Positions 54,502-62,549 of a stretch of DNA of 64,000 bases are shown here, piece by piece. The DNA comes from Clostridia bacterium. Lineage in GTDB: Bacteria > Bacillota > Clostridia > Monoglobales > Monoglobaceae. Made by a program: the position numbers and the translations under genes. Location of the stretch: the NCBI GenBank assembly GCA_017546145.1, contig JAFYXN010000021.1, positions 60,015-124,014 on the forward strand, read 5' to 3'. Below the pieces are notes generated by a model. The model was given only the letters and a program-made list of their open reading frames with translations, was not told the DNA's origin and did not search any database. The number at the start of each line of letters is the position of its first letter. The stretch's first letter is position 1.

Positions 54502-55354
54502 TATTGCAAGAGAAAAACAGAGAAAGCTCATTGTGCAGGACCACGAATTTATAAGAGAAAAGGTTCTTAATTCAAAAAGTCCGTTCCATGTTCGTGAAGC
54601 ATACAAAGCGCTCAGAACAAACTTGATTTTCTCTTTGCCGTCAGACGGTTGTAAAAAGATTGCGGTTACAAGCGCTCTTGCATCAGAGGGTAAAAGTACA
54701 AACTGTCTTAACCTTGCAATTACATTTGCAGAGATGGAGGCAAAGGTTCTTATAATTGACTGCGACCTTCGCCGTCCGAACCTTGCAAGACTTCTTGATG
54801 TACAAAATGCACCGGGACTCAGTAACTATCTGGTAGGTCTTAATACAAGCGAAGAGGTTGTGCGCAAGTCCACCTATAATAATCTCAGCTATATTACAGC
54901 AGGAAATATTCCTCCCAATCCGGTTGAGCTTCTTAGCTCAGAGAATATGTCAAGATTGATAGAAAAGCTTGAAAAAGAGTTTGACTATATTTTCCTTGAT
55001 ACCCCTCCGGTAAACTTGGTTATTGATACTGTTGTTGCCTCAAAATATGTCCATGGTGTTGTGATGATTGCACTTCAGAACTCTACGGATAAAGAAGCAA
55101 TCAGGTACGCTTTAAGTCAGCTTAACTTTGTTGGGACAAAGGTTCTTGGCTTTGTACTCAACGGCGTAATATATGCAAATAACGGTGCATATAAAAATGT
55201 TAACAAAAGAAAGTACTATCGTTACTTTAGCGCAAGCGGAAGAAAGAAAAGCGGCAAAGGCTATGGCGGCTACAGCCGATACGGTGGTTCTTACGGAAAT
55301 TATGGCAGCTATAAGCATTATGGCAGTTACGGAAGCGGTAAATTGTCAAATTAA
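54443..55354 (+). CDS. CpsD/CapB-type bacterial tyrosine kinase
   Basis: 303 aa from ATG 54443 (GAAGGGGGTG upstream). Walker A ALASEGKSTNC near residue 78, Walker A' IIDCDLRRPN near 103, Walker B YIFLDTPP near 181: the BY-kinase set. The C-terminal tail is long and rich in Gly, Ser and Tyr, with 11 Tyr in the last 50 residues, the usual site of autophosphorylation. It regulates polysaccharide polymerisation with the Wzz-type partner and is probably dephosphorylated by the CpsB-like protein encoded next. Confidence 0.92.
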   Translation: MQENQIKMSWFQKLRQIPSNIAREKQRKLIVQDHEFIREKVLNSKSPFHVREAYKALRTNLIFSLPSDGCKKIAVTSALASEGKSTNCLNLAITFAEMEAKVLIIDCDLRRPNLARLLDVQNAPGLSNYLVGLNTSEEVVRKSTYNNLSYITAGNIPPNPVELLSSENMSRLIEKLEKEFDYIFLDTPPVNLVIDTVVASKYVHGVVMIALQNSTDKEAIRYALSQLNFVGTKVLGFVLNGVIYANNGAYKNVNKRKYYRYFSASGRKKSGKGYGGYSRYGGSYGNYGSYKHYGSYGSGKLSN

Positions 55355-55365
55355 GAATTGACCTT

Positions 55366-55390
55366 TGCGGCGGTGCATTGCACCGCCGCA
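55366..55390 (+). other. Strong stem-loop after the tyrosine-kinase gene
   Basis: TGCGGCGGTGC/GCACCGCCGCA is a perfect 11-bp stem with a 3-base loop 12 bases after the stop. No T-run follows, so I read it as an mRNA-stabilising or partial-termination hairpin. Confidence 0.55.
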
Positions 55391-55438
55391 GTAAAATAAG
55401 ATAATTTCCTAATTTTCATACAGAAAGTTGGAATAATT

Positions 55439-56152
55439 ATGATAGATATACACACACATATACTTCCTGAGATGGATGACGGAAGCAGTAATGTTGAAGA
55501 AAGCATAAAAATGCTGGGTATGCTGTCAGAACAGGGAGTTGATACAATTGTGGCAACTCCCCATTTTTATATTGACAAAGCGGAGCCTGCTGAATTTCTT
55601 CAACGACGCAATGAATGTTTTAAAAAGCTTAGTGACGGGATTTGCAAAATTGACAATCTTCCAAAGATTGCACTTGGCGCGGAAGTTCAGTTTTATAGTG
55701 ATTTGTCTTCCTTTGACAGAATAGAGGAATTTTGCATTGGAGGTACAAATTATATTCTTATTGAAATGCCTTTTTTCCCATGGAATGGCTATACATATCA
55801 AACGCTTAATCATCTATCAATGTCCAGACGAATAATTCCTGTAATAGCCCATCTTGAAAGGTATCTCGATTTTATAAATGAGAAGGAAGTTCTTCTTAAA
55901 CTGAAGGAAGCAGGGGCACTTGTTCAGATTAATGCCGATTTTATTATAGACCGCACAACAAGACGAAAAGCGCTCAGCTTAATAAAACAGGATTGTGTCA
56001 GCTTTTTGGGCTCTGATTGCCATAATATTACAAGCCGTCCCCCAAATATGGGAGAAGCGGCGGATATAATCCGTAAAAAGCTTGGTGACAGAGGCTTTGA
56101 GGCTTTGAGATACCGTGAAGAAAAGCTTAAAGATTCGCTTGTTGTATATTAA
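55439..56152 (+). CDS. CpsB/YwqE-type tyrosine-protein phosphatase (PHP family)
   Basis: 237 aa. PHP metal-binding motifs: DIHTHILPEMDDGS at the start, ATPHFY near residue 40, IEMPFFPW, AHLERY and GSDCHN. This family removes phosphate from the tyrosine kinase. It completes the Wzz-kinase-phosphatase set. Confidence 0.92.
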   Translation: MIDIHTHILPEMDDGSSNVEESIKMLGMLSEQGVDTIVATPHFYIDKAEPAEFLQRRNECFKKLSDGICKIDNLPKIALGAEVQFYSDLSSFDRIEEFCIGGTNYILIEMPFFPWNGYTYQTLNHLSMSRRIIPVIAHLERYLDFINEKEVLLKLKEAGALVQINADFIIDRTTRRKALSLIKQDCVSFLGSDCHNITSRPPNMGEAADIIRKKLGDRGFEALRYREEKLKDSLVVY

Positions 56153-56163
56153 AAAGAGGTAGA

Positions 56164-56691
56164 ATGCTGCAGATGGAATTTGTGTCAGGGAAAAAGAAAA
56201 ATATTGATATATTGTATACTGTTGTTTTATGGACAATGGCGATATGTTATTTCTTTATTATATCTTTATATTCATCACATCCTGCAATAGTATCTAAGGC
56301 AGAAAGCAGACCAATTGTTGAAAAAAGCATTCAGATTGTGACGGATGTGGCTGCGGCGACAGGAAACCAAGCTCCGAATCTGTCAAAGCTTGTTGTTACG
56401 CAGATTGTACGCAAAGGCGCTCATCTGCTCAATTTTACAATTCTGGGGTTTTTGTTTTGTATGGCAGCATACAAAACGGCAAAATCCAATGAAATTATTG
56501 TAGTTTTTACCGCTATGCTTTGCGGTTTAATCGGGGCAACGATTGATGAGGTCCACCAACTGTTTGTTGATGGACGCAGCGGACAAGTCAGTGACGTTTT
56601 AATTGATTTTTTGGGGACTTGCACGGGGTGTATAATTTTTATAATTGAAAAATACTTTATATATGGTAACAAGTTTTTTCTGAAAGGGTGA
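56164..56691 (+). CDS. VanZ-like family membrane protein
   Basis: 175 aa, start ATG 56164 behind AAAGAGG; a second ATG at 56173 is possible. Four hydrophobic helices with the VanZ-family features RKGAHLLNFTILGFL and TIDEVHQLFVDGRSGQVSDV (about residues 80-145). The family includes a teicoplanin-resistance protein, but most members have no proven role. It sits in the capsule-type run. Confidence 0.88.
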   Translation: MLQMEFVSGKKKNIDILYTVVLWTMAICYFFIISLYSSHPAIVSKAESRPIVEKSIQIVTDVAAATGNQAPNLSKLVVTQIVRKGAHLLNFTILGFLFCMAAYKTAKSNEIIVVFTAMLCGLIGATIDEVHQLFVDGRSGQVSDVLIDFLGTCTGCIIFIIEKYFIYGNKFFLKG

Positions 56692-56697
56692 AAAGTC

Positions 56698-57393
56698 ATG
56701 AAAAGAGGCAAGCGGATTTTTTTGGTCATACTTTTAGTTTTTGCTGTTATTGTAGGTGCATTATGTGCTTGGCAATGGAACAATGTTACTGCAATATTCA
56801 AGACATTTTCAACAACTCAGGAGCAACTGACAGAGGAAATTAACCAAAACAAGCAGGTTCTTGAAGCTGAACTGAGAGAAAAACATCCAACCATTATAAG
56901 TGATTTTTCTGCAGAAGACGAAGAAAAAATAATCAAAGGCGAGTTATCTGTTGAGCAGGCGATAGAAAATCTTAATAAAAAATATCAGGAAACTAAGAAG
57001 GATATTAAATTGTCTAATGCATCGGAATCATCAGCGAAAAATAAAGAGATTGATGATTTTATTGGTGATAAAGTAATTGAATTATACAGTCTTAAGGCAT
57101 ATTATCTGGGCAGCCTTGGGCAGATGGAGGCAAAGGTTAAGGCGGAGTACCTTGCATTGCCAAAGGAAAAACGTACTCTTTTGGGCAAGCAGGAGCTTGT
57201 AAGCAAGCACATGGGAACTGCACTTGGACTTATGAACCAGTGTGATGCAAAAGTTTCAGAATTGCTTGCAGAGCTTGAATCAGGACTGAAAAAGCTTGGC
57301 GGAGACACTTCTATTACAAAGACGATAAAAGATGCGTACGAGAACGAAAAAGCGCTTAAAAAAGCGCAATATCTTAAATTACTAAATGAATAA
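56698..57393 (+). CDS. Membrane-anchored helical protein of unknown function
   Basis: 231 aa. One N-terminal transmembrane helix (about 6-26) then an almost entirely helical, charged extracytoplasmic region with probable coiled coils (about 40-120 and 130-225). I do not recognise the family. Its end overlaps the open frame of the SLH gene, suggesting co-expression. Confidence 0.75.
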   Translation: MKRGKRIFLVILLVFAVIVGALCAWQWNNVTAIFKTFSTTQEQLTEEINQNKQVLEAELREKHPTIISDFSAEDEEKIIKGELSVEQAIENLNKKYQETKKDIKLSNASESSAKNKEIDDFIGDKVIELYSLKAYYLGSLGQMEAKVKAEYLALPKEKRTLLGKQELVSKHMGTALGLMNQCDAKVSELLAELESGLKKLGGDTSITKTIKDAYENEKALKKAQYLKLLNE

Positions 57394-57409
57394 CTGTGAG
57401 GTGACAGCG

Positions 57410-58333
57410 GTGAATATAAAAAAAATTCTCGCATTTATTATTACAATATATTGTTTAGTTTCTGCGTCTGCTTATGCGTTTCCTGATGTGGATGAAAGTA
57501 CAAGTCAGGGAAAAGCCATTGTAAGAATGCAGAAGGAAGGTTATATTCAAGGCTTTGAAGACGGCAATTTCAGACCCGGGGCAACACTTACACGTGCAGA
57601 GTTTGTTACAATTGTAAATAAAATATATGGGTTTACGGTTGAAACTGAAAACATATTCAGTGATATAAATACCGGAGACTGGTTTTACAACGCAGTCTTG
57701 TGCGGGGTTCAGGCGGGATATATTCAGGGACATGATGACCTGACCTTCAGACCTGATGACAAAGTAACGCGCGAGCAGGTGTGTGTTATGATGAACAGAA
57801 TTTTAAATGTGGAACGCATTCCTTACAGTCAGTCAATTACGGATGAAGTTTCGGATTGGGCAAGAGATAGCGTAGAAAAGTTGATTTCAAACAGATTTTT
57901 TATTCTTGAAGAAGGTGGAAAATTCAGGGCCACACAGCCAATTACCCGCGGAGAAGTGTGTGAGGCGCTGGAAAAATGTATTGTGGACGTTTCAATTGAT
58001 ATTGAGCCGATTGACCTTGAAAGCATTGCCAGAGACGAGCTTGAAAAGAAGCTTACCGGTATAATAAACGATATGGAAACAAAGGTTATTCCTTTGTATA
58101 CATACGACGTTAATAACGAAATTGCAAACAGGGTATTAAACAGCATGAAAAATTATCTTAAAGACCCTGAGTATGATTATATATCAGACGCTAAAGCAAC
58201 ATACGAGATTTACAGACATAGCGGAAAGGCGTCAAGGGAGTTTAAAAACCTTATCTATGAAAATATGAACGTGGATGATATAGCGATTATGTTTGATTTC
58301 TTCTATACTCCTGAAATAGATTCACTAAATTAA
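57410..58333 (+). CDS. Secreted SLH-domain protein
   Basis: 307 aa from GTG 57410 (TGAGGTGAC upstream), chosen because the signal peptide MNIKKILAFIITIYCLVSAS starts there. Three S-layer-homology repeats follow: FPDVDES...GNFRPGATLTRAEF, FSDINTGD...LTFRPDDKVTREQ and ITDEVSDW...FRATQPITRGEV (to about residue 195). SLH repeats bind pyruvylated wall polysaccharide. The C-terminal 110 residues are helical and unassigned. This fits a surface protein held by the polymer whose synthesis the upstream module controls (inference). Confidence 0.88.
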   Translation: MNIKKILAFIITIYCLVSASAYAFPDVDESTSQGKAIVRMQKEGYIQGFEDGNFRPGATLTRAEFVTIVNKIYGFTVETENIFSDINTGDWFYNAVLCGVQAGYIQGHDDLTFRPDDKVTREQVCVMMNRILNVERIPYSQSITDEVSDWARDSVEKLISNRFFILEEGGKFRATQPITRGEVCEALEKCIVDVSIDIEPIDLESIARDELEKKLTGIINDMETKVIPLYTYDVNNEIANRVLNSMKNYLKDPEYDYISDAKATYEIYRHSGKASREFKNLIYENMNVDDIAIMFDFFYTPEIDSLN

Positions 58334-58367
58334 AGTTTGAATGTGCAACAAAATATGCATTTTATGC

Positions 58368-58396
58368 TTGACAAAGCTGTATATTTATTGTATAAT
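58368..58396 (+). promoter_or_regulatory. Consensus promoter of the CAT tRNA
   Basis: TTGACA (58368-58373), 17-base spacer, TATAAT (58391-58396): exact sigma-A consensus, 23 bases before the tRNA. Confidence 0.88.
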
Positions 58397-58419
58397 ATCT
58401 TTTGTTGCGATTCAAATAT

Positions 58420-58496
58420 GGATCTTTAGCTCAGTTGGTTAGAGCAACCGGCTCATAACCGGTTGGTCCGGGGTTCGAGTCCCTGAAGATCCACCA
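58420..58496 (+). tRNA. tRNA with CAT anticodon (elongator Met or Ile2)
   Basis: 77 nt: acceptor GGATCTT/AAGATCC, D arm GCTCAGTTGGTTAGAGC, anticodon loop CTCATAA (anticodon CAT), GGTTCGAGTCCC T arm and encoded CCA. It is not an initiator (acceptor pair 1-72 is matched). The body resembles Firmicute tRNA-Ile2, whose C34 is changed to lysidine, but elongator Met is equally possible from sequence alone. Its 3' end marks the border of the accessory region. Confidence 0.93.
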
Positions 58497-58502
58497 GAAT
58501 TC

Positions 58503-58541
58503 GCGGTCAAAATAGATGCAATCTGTTTTGACCGCATTTTT
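58503..58541 (+). terminator. Terminator of the CAT tRNA
   Basis: GCGGTCAAAATAGAT and ATCTGTTTTGACCGC form a long stem with a short loop, followed by ATTTTT. If the element border lies in the tRNA 3' end, this terminator belongs to the element. The following stretch to 58730 holds no gene; a weak TTGACT/TACAAC pair (58658-58686) is the only promoter candidate. Confidence 0.85.
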
Positions 58542-58730
58542 ACGCACTTTTCGGGCAATTTTCAAAAATCCCGTTTGAATAAAAGACAGTAGATGCACCC
58601 ACCGTTTCTACCAGTCTTGAACCAGAGACAAGGGCATAATTCCTATAAAAATTCAACTTGACTACATAAAAGATGCAAGTTACAACATACAGGATACGAA
58701 CCCTAACATAATTTAATACAGATAAATGAA

Positions 58731-58767
58731 GGCGATAATTTCAGAAATGAAGTTATCGTCTTTTTTT
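58731..58767 (+). terminator. Terminator-like hairpin just before the first element gene
   Basis: GGCGATAATTTC and GAAGTTATCGTC pair over 12 bp with two G-U and a 6-base loop, followed by seven T. It ends only about 30 bases before the first gene start, so it could be an attenuator in the leader of the operon. Confidence 0.8.
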
Positions 58768-58797
58768 ATATCCAAAAACAAGGAAGGAGGAAACATA

Positions 58798-59469
58798 ATG
58801 AATGTAGAAAGATTTTTGTTTCAGGTACAACAGAACTTGCCAAAGCATGAAGGCGTAACAACTTGGGTAGAAAATTCAGCTTTAAATGTTGGGTATGGAA
58901 AATCAGAAAGTTTTGAGATCAGATATCCCGGTGGCATTTGTTATAATGCAGCAACCGAGAAAACGGATGAGTTTTATAAATTAGTTGAAGAAGCTGATAA
59001 AACTTTCAAAACAGTCAAAGAGTATATTGATTTGATGGATAATGCTCCAGAGCTTAAGGCGACAGATTTCAATATGCCATATAAACTGTTAGCAGAATTT
59101 AATGGAGTTGTACTTGGCGGAATTGAGCATCGCTCAAACAACACATTCGAATTTACAACATGGTCATATGGAAACAATGCTCTTTATCATGGACATTATT
59201 TCACAGACTACGAAAAAGCTAAAGAAGACTTTGTTGTGAGATCAGGATTGCTTCAATCACAAAAACTCTTTACCGACAAAGAAATGATGCAAATATATCG
59301 TTGTACGGAAGATACCTTAAACAACGGATATGAATTGTCGGGTGAGCAGATTGAAGTTTTAGAACAGGTACAAGAGAAGATTAAAGAATCGATTCCCAAT
59401 TTCGATGAGAAGCTCAAAGAAGAGATTGATCAGGAGTGCGAAGAAGAAATGGGAATGTCAATGCAATAA
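58798..59469 (+). CDS. Element protein of unknown function with Met-rich acidic tail
   Basis: 223 aa from ATG 58798, with AAGGAGGAAA upstream; an upstream in-frame ATG at 58726 lies across the terminator hairpin and is rejected. The central part (LLAEFNGVVLGGIEHRSNN, then GHYFTDYEKAKEDFVVRSGL, about residues 105-160) resembles proteins of gut-Firmicute conjugative elements that I recall but cannot name. The C-terminal 45 residues are helical and acidic and end EECEEEMGMSMQ. No enzyme motif or membrane segment. Confidence 0.82.
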   Translation: MNVERFLFQVQQNLPKHEGVTTWVENSALNVGYGKSESFEIRYPGGICYNAATEKTDEFYKLVEEADKTFKTVKEYIDLMDNAPELKATDFNMPYKLLAEFNGVVLGGIEHRSNNTFEFTTWSYGNNALYHGHYFTDYEKAKEDFVVRSGLLQSQKLFTDKEMMQIYRCTEDTLNNGYELSGEQIEVLEQVQEKIKESIPNFDEKLKEEIDQECEEEMGMSMQ

Positions 59470-59489
59470 AGAATAAGGAGGAAGAACAA

Positions 59490-59909
59490 ATGCAAGAAGG
59501 AACAAGAGTATTAGCAGTTGCGTTGTCTAATGATGTCTTTGACAAATTAGATGACTATGTGAAAGAAATGCAGGTAACAAAGAAACAGTATGTCGCAGAG
59601 CTTATAGAAAAGGACTTGGAACAGAAACTTCAACAGAAGCAGGAACCTGCAAAACAGATTGAAGTGAGACAGGCTCCTGATGGACAACAAATCTGGGGCC
59701 GAGCCGAAGTCATAAATGCTTTGGACAGGTTTATGATTGAGAATGGCAGAATTCCTACGCAGAAGGAATTTAAAAATGAAAACGGACTTCCATCATATAA
59801 TGCTGCAGGACGAGCATTAGAAGTTTCTCCGGCAGAATATATGAAAGAGCGTTTCGATGAAGTTATGGCCGAAGGGCAAGAAGAAGCCGGAATGGGAATG
59901 AGTATGTAG
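59490..59909 (+). CDS. Ribbon-helix-helix-like protein with HNH-repeat-like C-terminus and Met-rich tail
   Basis: 139 aa from ATG 59490 with AAGGAGGAAG upstream. Residues 5-45 (RVLAVALSNDVFDKLDDYVK, then KKQYVAELIEKDL) have the beta-helix-helix pattern of Arc/CopG-type DNA-binding proteins. Residues about 75-120 (EVINALDRFMIENGRIPTQK, then ENGLPSYNAAGRAL) match the repeat found beside homing endonuclease domains. No nuclease residues are present. The tail is EGQEEAGMGMSM. Likely a DNA-binding regulator of the element. Confidence 0.75.
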   Translation: MQEGTRVLAVALSNDVFDKLDDYVKEMQVTKKQYVAELIEKDLEQKLQQKQEPAKQIEVRQAPDGQQIWGRAEVINALDRFMIENGRIPTQKEFKNENGLPSYNAAGRALEVSPAEYMKERFDEVMAEGQEEAGMGMSM

Positions 59910-59946
59910 GCGGTATGTTCTATTAAAGAATGTACCGCCTTTTTTT
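59909..59946 (+). terminator. Terminator-like hairpin within the element operon
   Basis: GGCGGTATGTTC and GAATGTACCGCC form a 12-bp stem around TATTAAA, followed by seven T. It begins at the last base of the stop codon of the gene before it. No promoter is evident before the next gene. Confidence 0.88.
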
Positions 59947-59972
59947 ATTTCAAGAATAGGAGTGATGAATAA

Positions 59973-60407
59973 ATGGTATCAAATGACTGCAAAGAAAGAT
60001 GCAGAGATTTTGGAATGCTTGTAGAGAACATAATCTGTATGGCAGATTGCTATGAAGAACCGATCGAGAAGTTCAGAAAGAGCATGTTCTATAAACCTGA
60101 GTTTGAAGATAAAGAAAAAATCATCGTTGATATGATTGAGACGAGCAATAGAGTCTCAGAAGAAATCAAACTTCTTTCAATTGATGATTTGAGAAAGCTT
60201 CAGGATGAATACGGAATTGAGTTAATCGGTTATACAGATATGCTAGCGACAGCACTAAGGAAAGAGCCGTATTCCAATAACGATGTTAAATATAAGTGCG
60301 ATGCGATTATGTCGATTGTTCTTGATATGCTGCATCGTGAGTTGAGAAACGATTCGGTATATCAAAGATTGGCAGAAGGAGTTGAACACGAAAATGTACA
60401 AGTTTAA
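59973..60407 (+). CDS. Helical protein of unknown function
   Basis: 144 aa, ATG 59973 with AGGAGTGATG upstream. All-helical, acidic, with cysteines near the N-terminus (CKERC). No recognised domain and no Met-rich tail. It overlaps the next gene by 14 bases. Confidence 0.7.
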   Translation: MVSNDCKERCRDFGMLVENIICMADCYEEPIEKFRKSMFYKPEFEDKEKIIVDMIETSNRVSEEIKLLSIDDLRKLQDEYGIELIGYTDMLATALRKEPYSNNDVKYKCDAIMSIVLDMLHRELRNDSVYQRLAEGVEHENVQV

Positions 60408-61416
60408 CTTTTACCATACCAGGCCTGAAAACTTCTTTCGTAATAACAAGGCAGAACAGACGAAAGGTCTTGTCGGATATCTAAGAGGTGACTTTGGTAA
60501 AGACGGAAATGAATTTCATCATACATGGTTTAACAACAGTGAGAAGTTAAACAATGATAAATTCAAAGAAGACTTCGACAAGATAATGGAAACTCTGCGT
60601 GAAAGGCTTCTGACGGATAGGGATTGGATGAGAAGTGTAGCATACAATCATCCCGAAGCAAAGATTGCAAGCCAGAGTACATCATCATACGGAATGTTTG
60701 TTGAAACAGAAAGGTACGAGTATGACATACGAACTATTACCGAAGATGGTAACTATGACTTTTATATCTACTGCTACGATAAGAATTTCCAAGAACCTCA
60801 GTATTTGAATGGTAAACGATTCAGAGATGAGAATGGAAAGCTCACCGAAAAGGTCGAAGAGATTGCGAAGAAAACCTTTGCTGAAGCTCGTAACTATTAC
60901 ATAAACGGTGATAGATATGAGAACAACGGTAAAATTTACACCTTCAAAATAACGGAGGAAAACATGCTATTTGAAGGTAAGGATGGGGAGAAACTTTTTA
61001 TAGCACCTGAGCTGATGGGAACATACTTGCCGGATGTTGCATCCGAGGGAAGTGCTTTCGTAAAAGTGCCTATGAGTCAGACACTTGCAAATCTTACACT
61101 CGGAGATTTAATACAGGGCGTTAAACTTTCATCTGTTCATTTGGTGCATGATGAGGTAGACATTGAATTGGCAACTATCGAAGACTTGTCAAAAGATATG
61201 TTTACAGAAGCCGGAAATAAAGCATGGGCTGATGTATTAAATGCAAAGGTTGATGAAATATTTGACGGTACATACGGAGTTCAAATCCAGTGTAGTGGTG
61301 TTGACCATCAAAGGTTAACGGAAATTTCATATGCACTCGCCGGATATTGTCCCGAAAGAGATTCTAAAGAATGGTTCAACGAAATAGAAGATGCTGGACC
61401 AAATATGAGTATGTAG
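60394..61416 (+). CDS. Conserved element protein of unknown function with Met-ending tail
   Basis: 340 aa from ATG 60394, with GAAGGAG upstream inside the preceding gene; a TTG at 60382 is less likely. The N-terminus (GLVGYLRGDFGKDGNEFHHT, then the WFNNSEKL...DFDKIMETLRE segment) resembles a protein commonly found on Firmicute conjugative elements. A second half (about 190-330) has mixed alpha/beta character. It ends NEIEDAGPNMSM. No catalytic motif is seen. Confidence 0.8.
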   Translation: MYKFNFYHTRPENFFRNNKAEQTKGLVGYLRGDFGKDGNEFHHTWFNNSEKLNNDKFKEDFDKIMETLRERLLTDRDWMRSVAYNHPEAKIASQSTSSYGMFVETERYEYDIRTITEDGNYDFYIYCYDKNFQEPQYLNGKRFRDENGKLTEKVEEIAKKTFAEARNYYINGDRYENNGKIYTFKITEENMLFEGKDGEKLFIAPELMGTYLPDVASEGSAFVKVPMSQTLANLTLGDLIQGVKLSSVHLVHDEVDIELATIEDLSKDMFTEAGNKAWADVLNAKVDEIFDGTYGVQIQCSGVDHQRLTEISYALAGYCPERDSKEWFNEIEDAGPNMSM

Positions 61417-61427
61417 GAGGAGATAAC

Positions 61428-61865
61428 ATGATTAGAAATATTGATATTTTACTTGAAATACAGAACAAGGTGCATAAGTTTCGCATCCTTGAAGATGTGA
61501 TTACGGTGTTGCTTGAAGATAAAGATACGGACTTCTCGGATTTAATAGAGAATCCTTGTCAGGAAATTTGCGACATATTGAACGCAATAAACGATATTGA
61601 TAAGCTGTTGGACTCGCTCACGGAAGATTTGAGGAGTTCAATGGTAAATGACGGTTTTGATCCTGACGACTATAAGTATTGGAATGCGTGCTTGGTTCAT
61701 AGTCCGTATAATCTCGAAGGATTACTTGAGACCTTTGAGGGTGCATTAGAAACTCTCGAATTATACATCCTCGAAACAGTCAAGGGATACAAAATCCTAA
61801 CTCAGCTTGCTTATGATAAAAACCCTCGTTTGCCCGGTTTGAATAAGCAAGAGGGTAAAGGTTAA
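61428..61865 (+). CDS. Helical acidic protein of unknown function
   Basis: 145 aa from ATG 61428, with TAGGAGGAG immediately after the preceding stop codon. All-helical and acidic (QEICDILNAINDIDKLLDSL in the middle). No recognised family. Its stop overlaps the next start (TAATG). Confidence 0.7.
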   Translation: MIRNIDILLEIQNKVHKFRILEDVITVLLEDKDTDFSDLIENPCQEICDILNAINDIDKLLDSLTEDLRSSMVNDGFDPDDYKYWNACLVHSPYNLEGLLETFEGALETLELYILETVKGYKILTQLAYDKNPRLPGLNKQEGKG

Positions 61866-62536
61866 TGGCTACGAAATTCATGTCTGGTACAGAGTTGTTT
61901 ATGTTTGAATGTTTAATGCAACAGACTCCCAATATGAGCAGGGCAAACAAAGAAGAAAAGAGAATCAAAGCTCAGTACATAGGAGTGCTTAAAGATTACA
62001 TGCGAGAATACGGCTATGGAGATATCCGCAAAAGAGTAATGAATTCACTTGATAAATTCATATTCGATGAATTCATCTTTTGCAATGAGGAGCATAGAGA
62101 TACTTTCTGGAAAATGCACACAAGATGGACTAAGAATACAGATAAAAAGGACCTTGATGCAATGGCTATAATTTATCTGCTAAGCACCCATCAGGAATTC
62201 GGAACTATCTTGGCAAACTATGTTTCCAATCCGCTATATGTCTTACCTAAAATGTACAGTGGAGGTAACGATGAAGAGAAATATAACATCTACCATGCTG
62301 TAAAGATGCTTGCCGGAATGGAATCGGGATTAGAAGAGGCGGATTTATTTGAGGATGAAATCATAGATGATAAAATCCTTTGCCTCATTATAAATGCGAA
62401 ATTCATAAGCAGGTATGGCATCAATGGATATCAAGATAAGAAAAGAAGGAAGGAGCCGTATATAAACAACTCTTCAAAGCACAGGCGTAACCGGAAGTTG
62501 TTCTCATACAAAGGACAGACTTTAAGAATTAAATAG
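61865..62536 (+). CDS. Element protein of unknown function, possibly DUF6075-like
   Basis: 223 aa, start overlapping the preceding stop by one base. Middle section FCNEEHRDTFWKMHTRWTKN (about residues 75-95) followed by DLDAMAIIYLLSTHQEFG weakly recalls the DUF6075 pattern of mobile-element proteins; I am not sure. The C-terminus is strongly basic (SSKHRRNRKLFSYKGQT). Confidence 0.65.
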   Translation: MATKFMSGTELFMFECLMQQTPNMSRANKEEKRIKAQYIGVLKDYMREYGYGDIRKRVMNSLDKFIFDEFIFCNEEHRDTFWKMHTRWTKNTDKKDLDAMAIIYLLSTHQEFGTILANYVSNPLYVLPKMYSGGNDEEKYNIYHAVKMLAGMESGLEEADLFEDEIIDDKILCLIINAKFISRYGINGYQDKKRRKEPYINNSSKHRRNRKLFSYKGQTLRIK

Positions 62537-62549
62537 GAGGTGAAAGAAA

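Noticed and set aside
55173..55361. Alternative-frame open reading frame at the end of the tyrosine-kinase gene
   Set aside because: It is a shadow of the repetitive Gly/Tyr-coding tail with no own start site.
55366..55390. Rho-independent terminator
   Set aside because: The stem is strong but has no T-run, so I list it only as a stem-loop.
58420..58496. Initiator tRNA-Met
   Set aside because: The first acceptor base pair is matched and the D arm is of elongator type; Ile2 or elongator Met are the remaining options.
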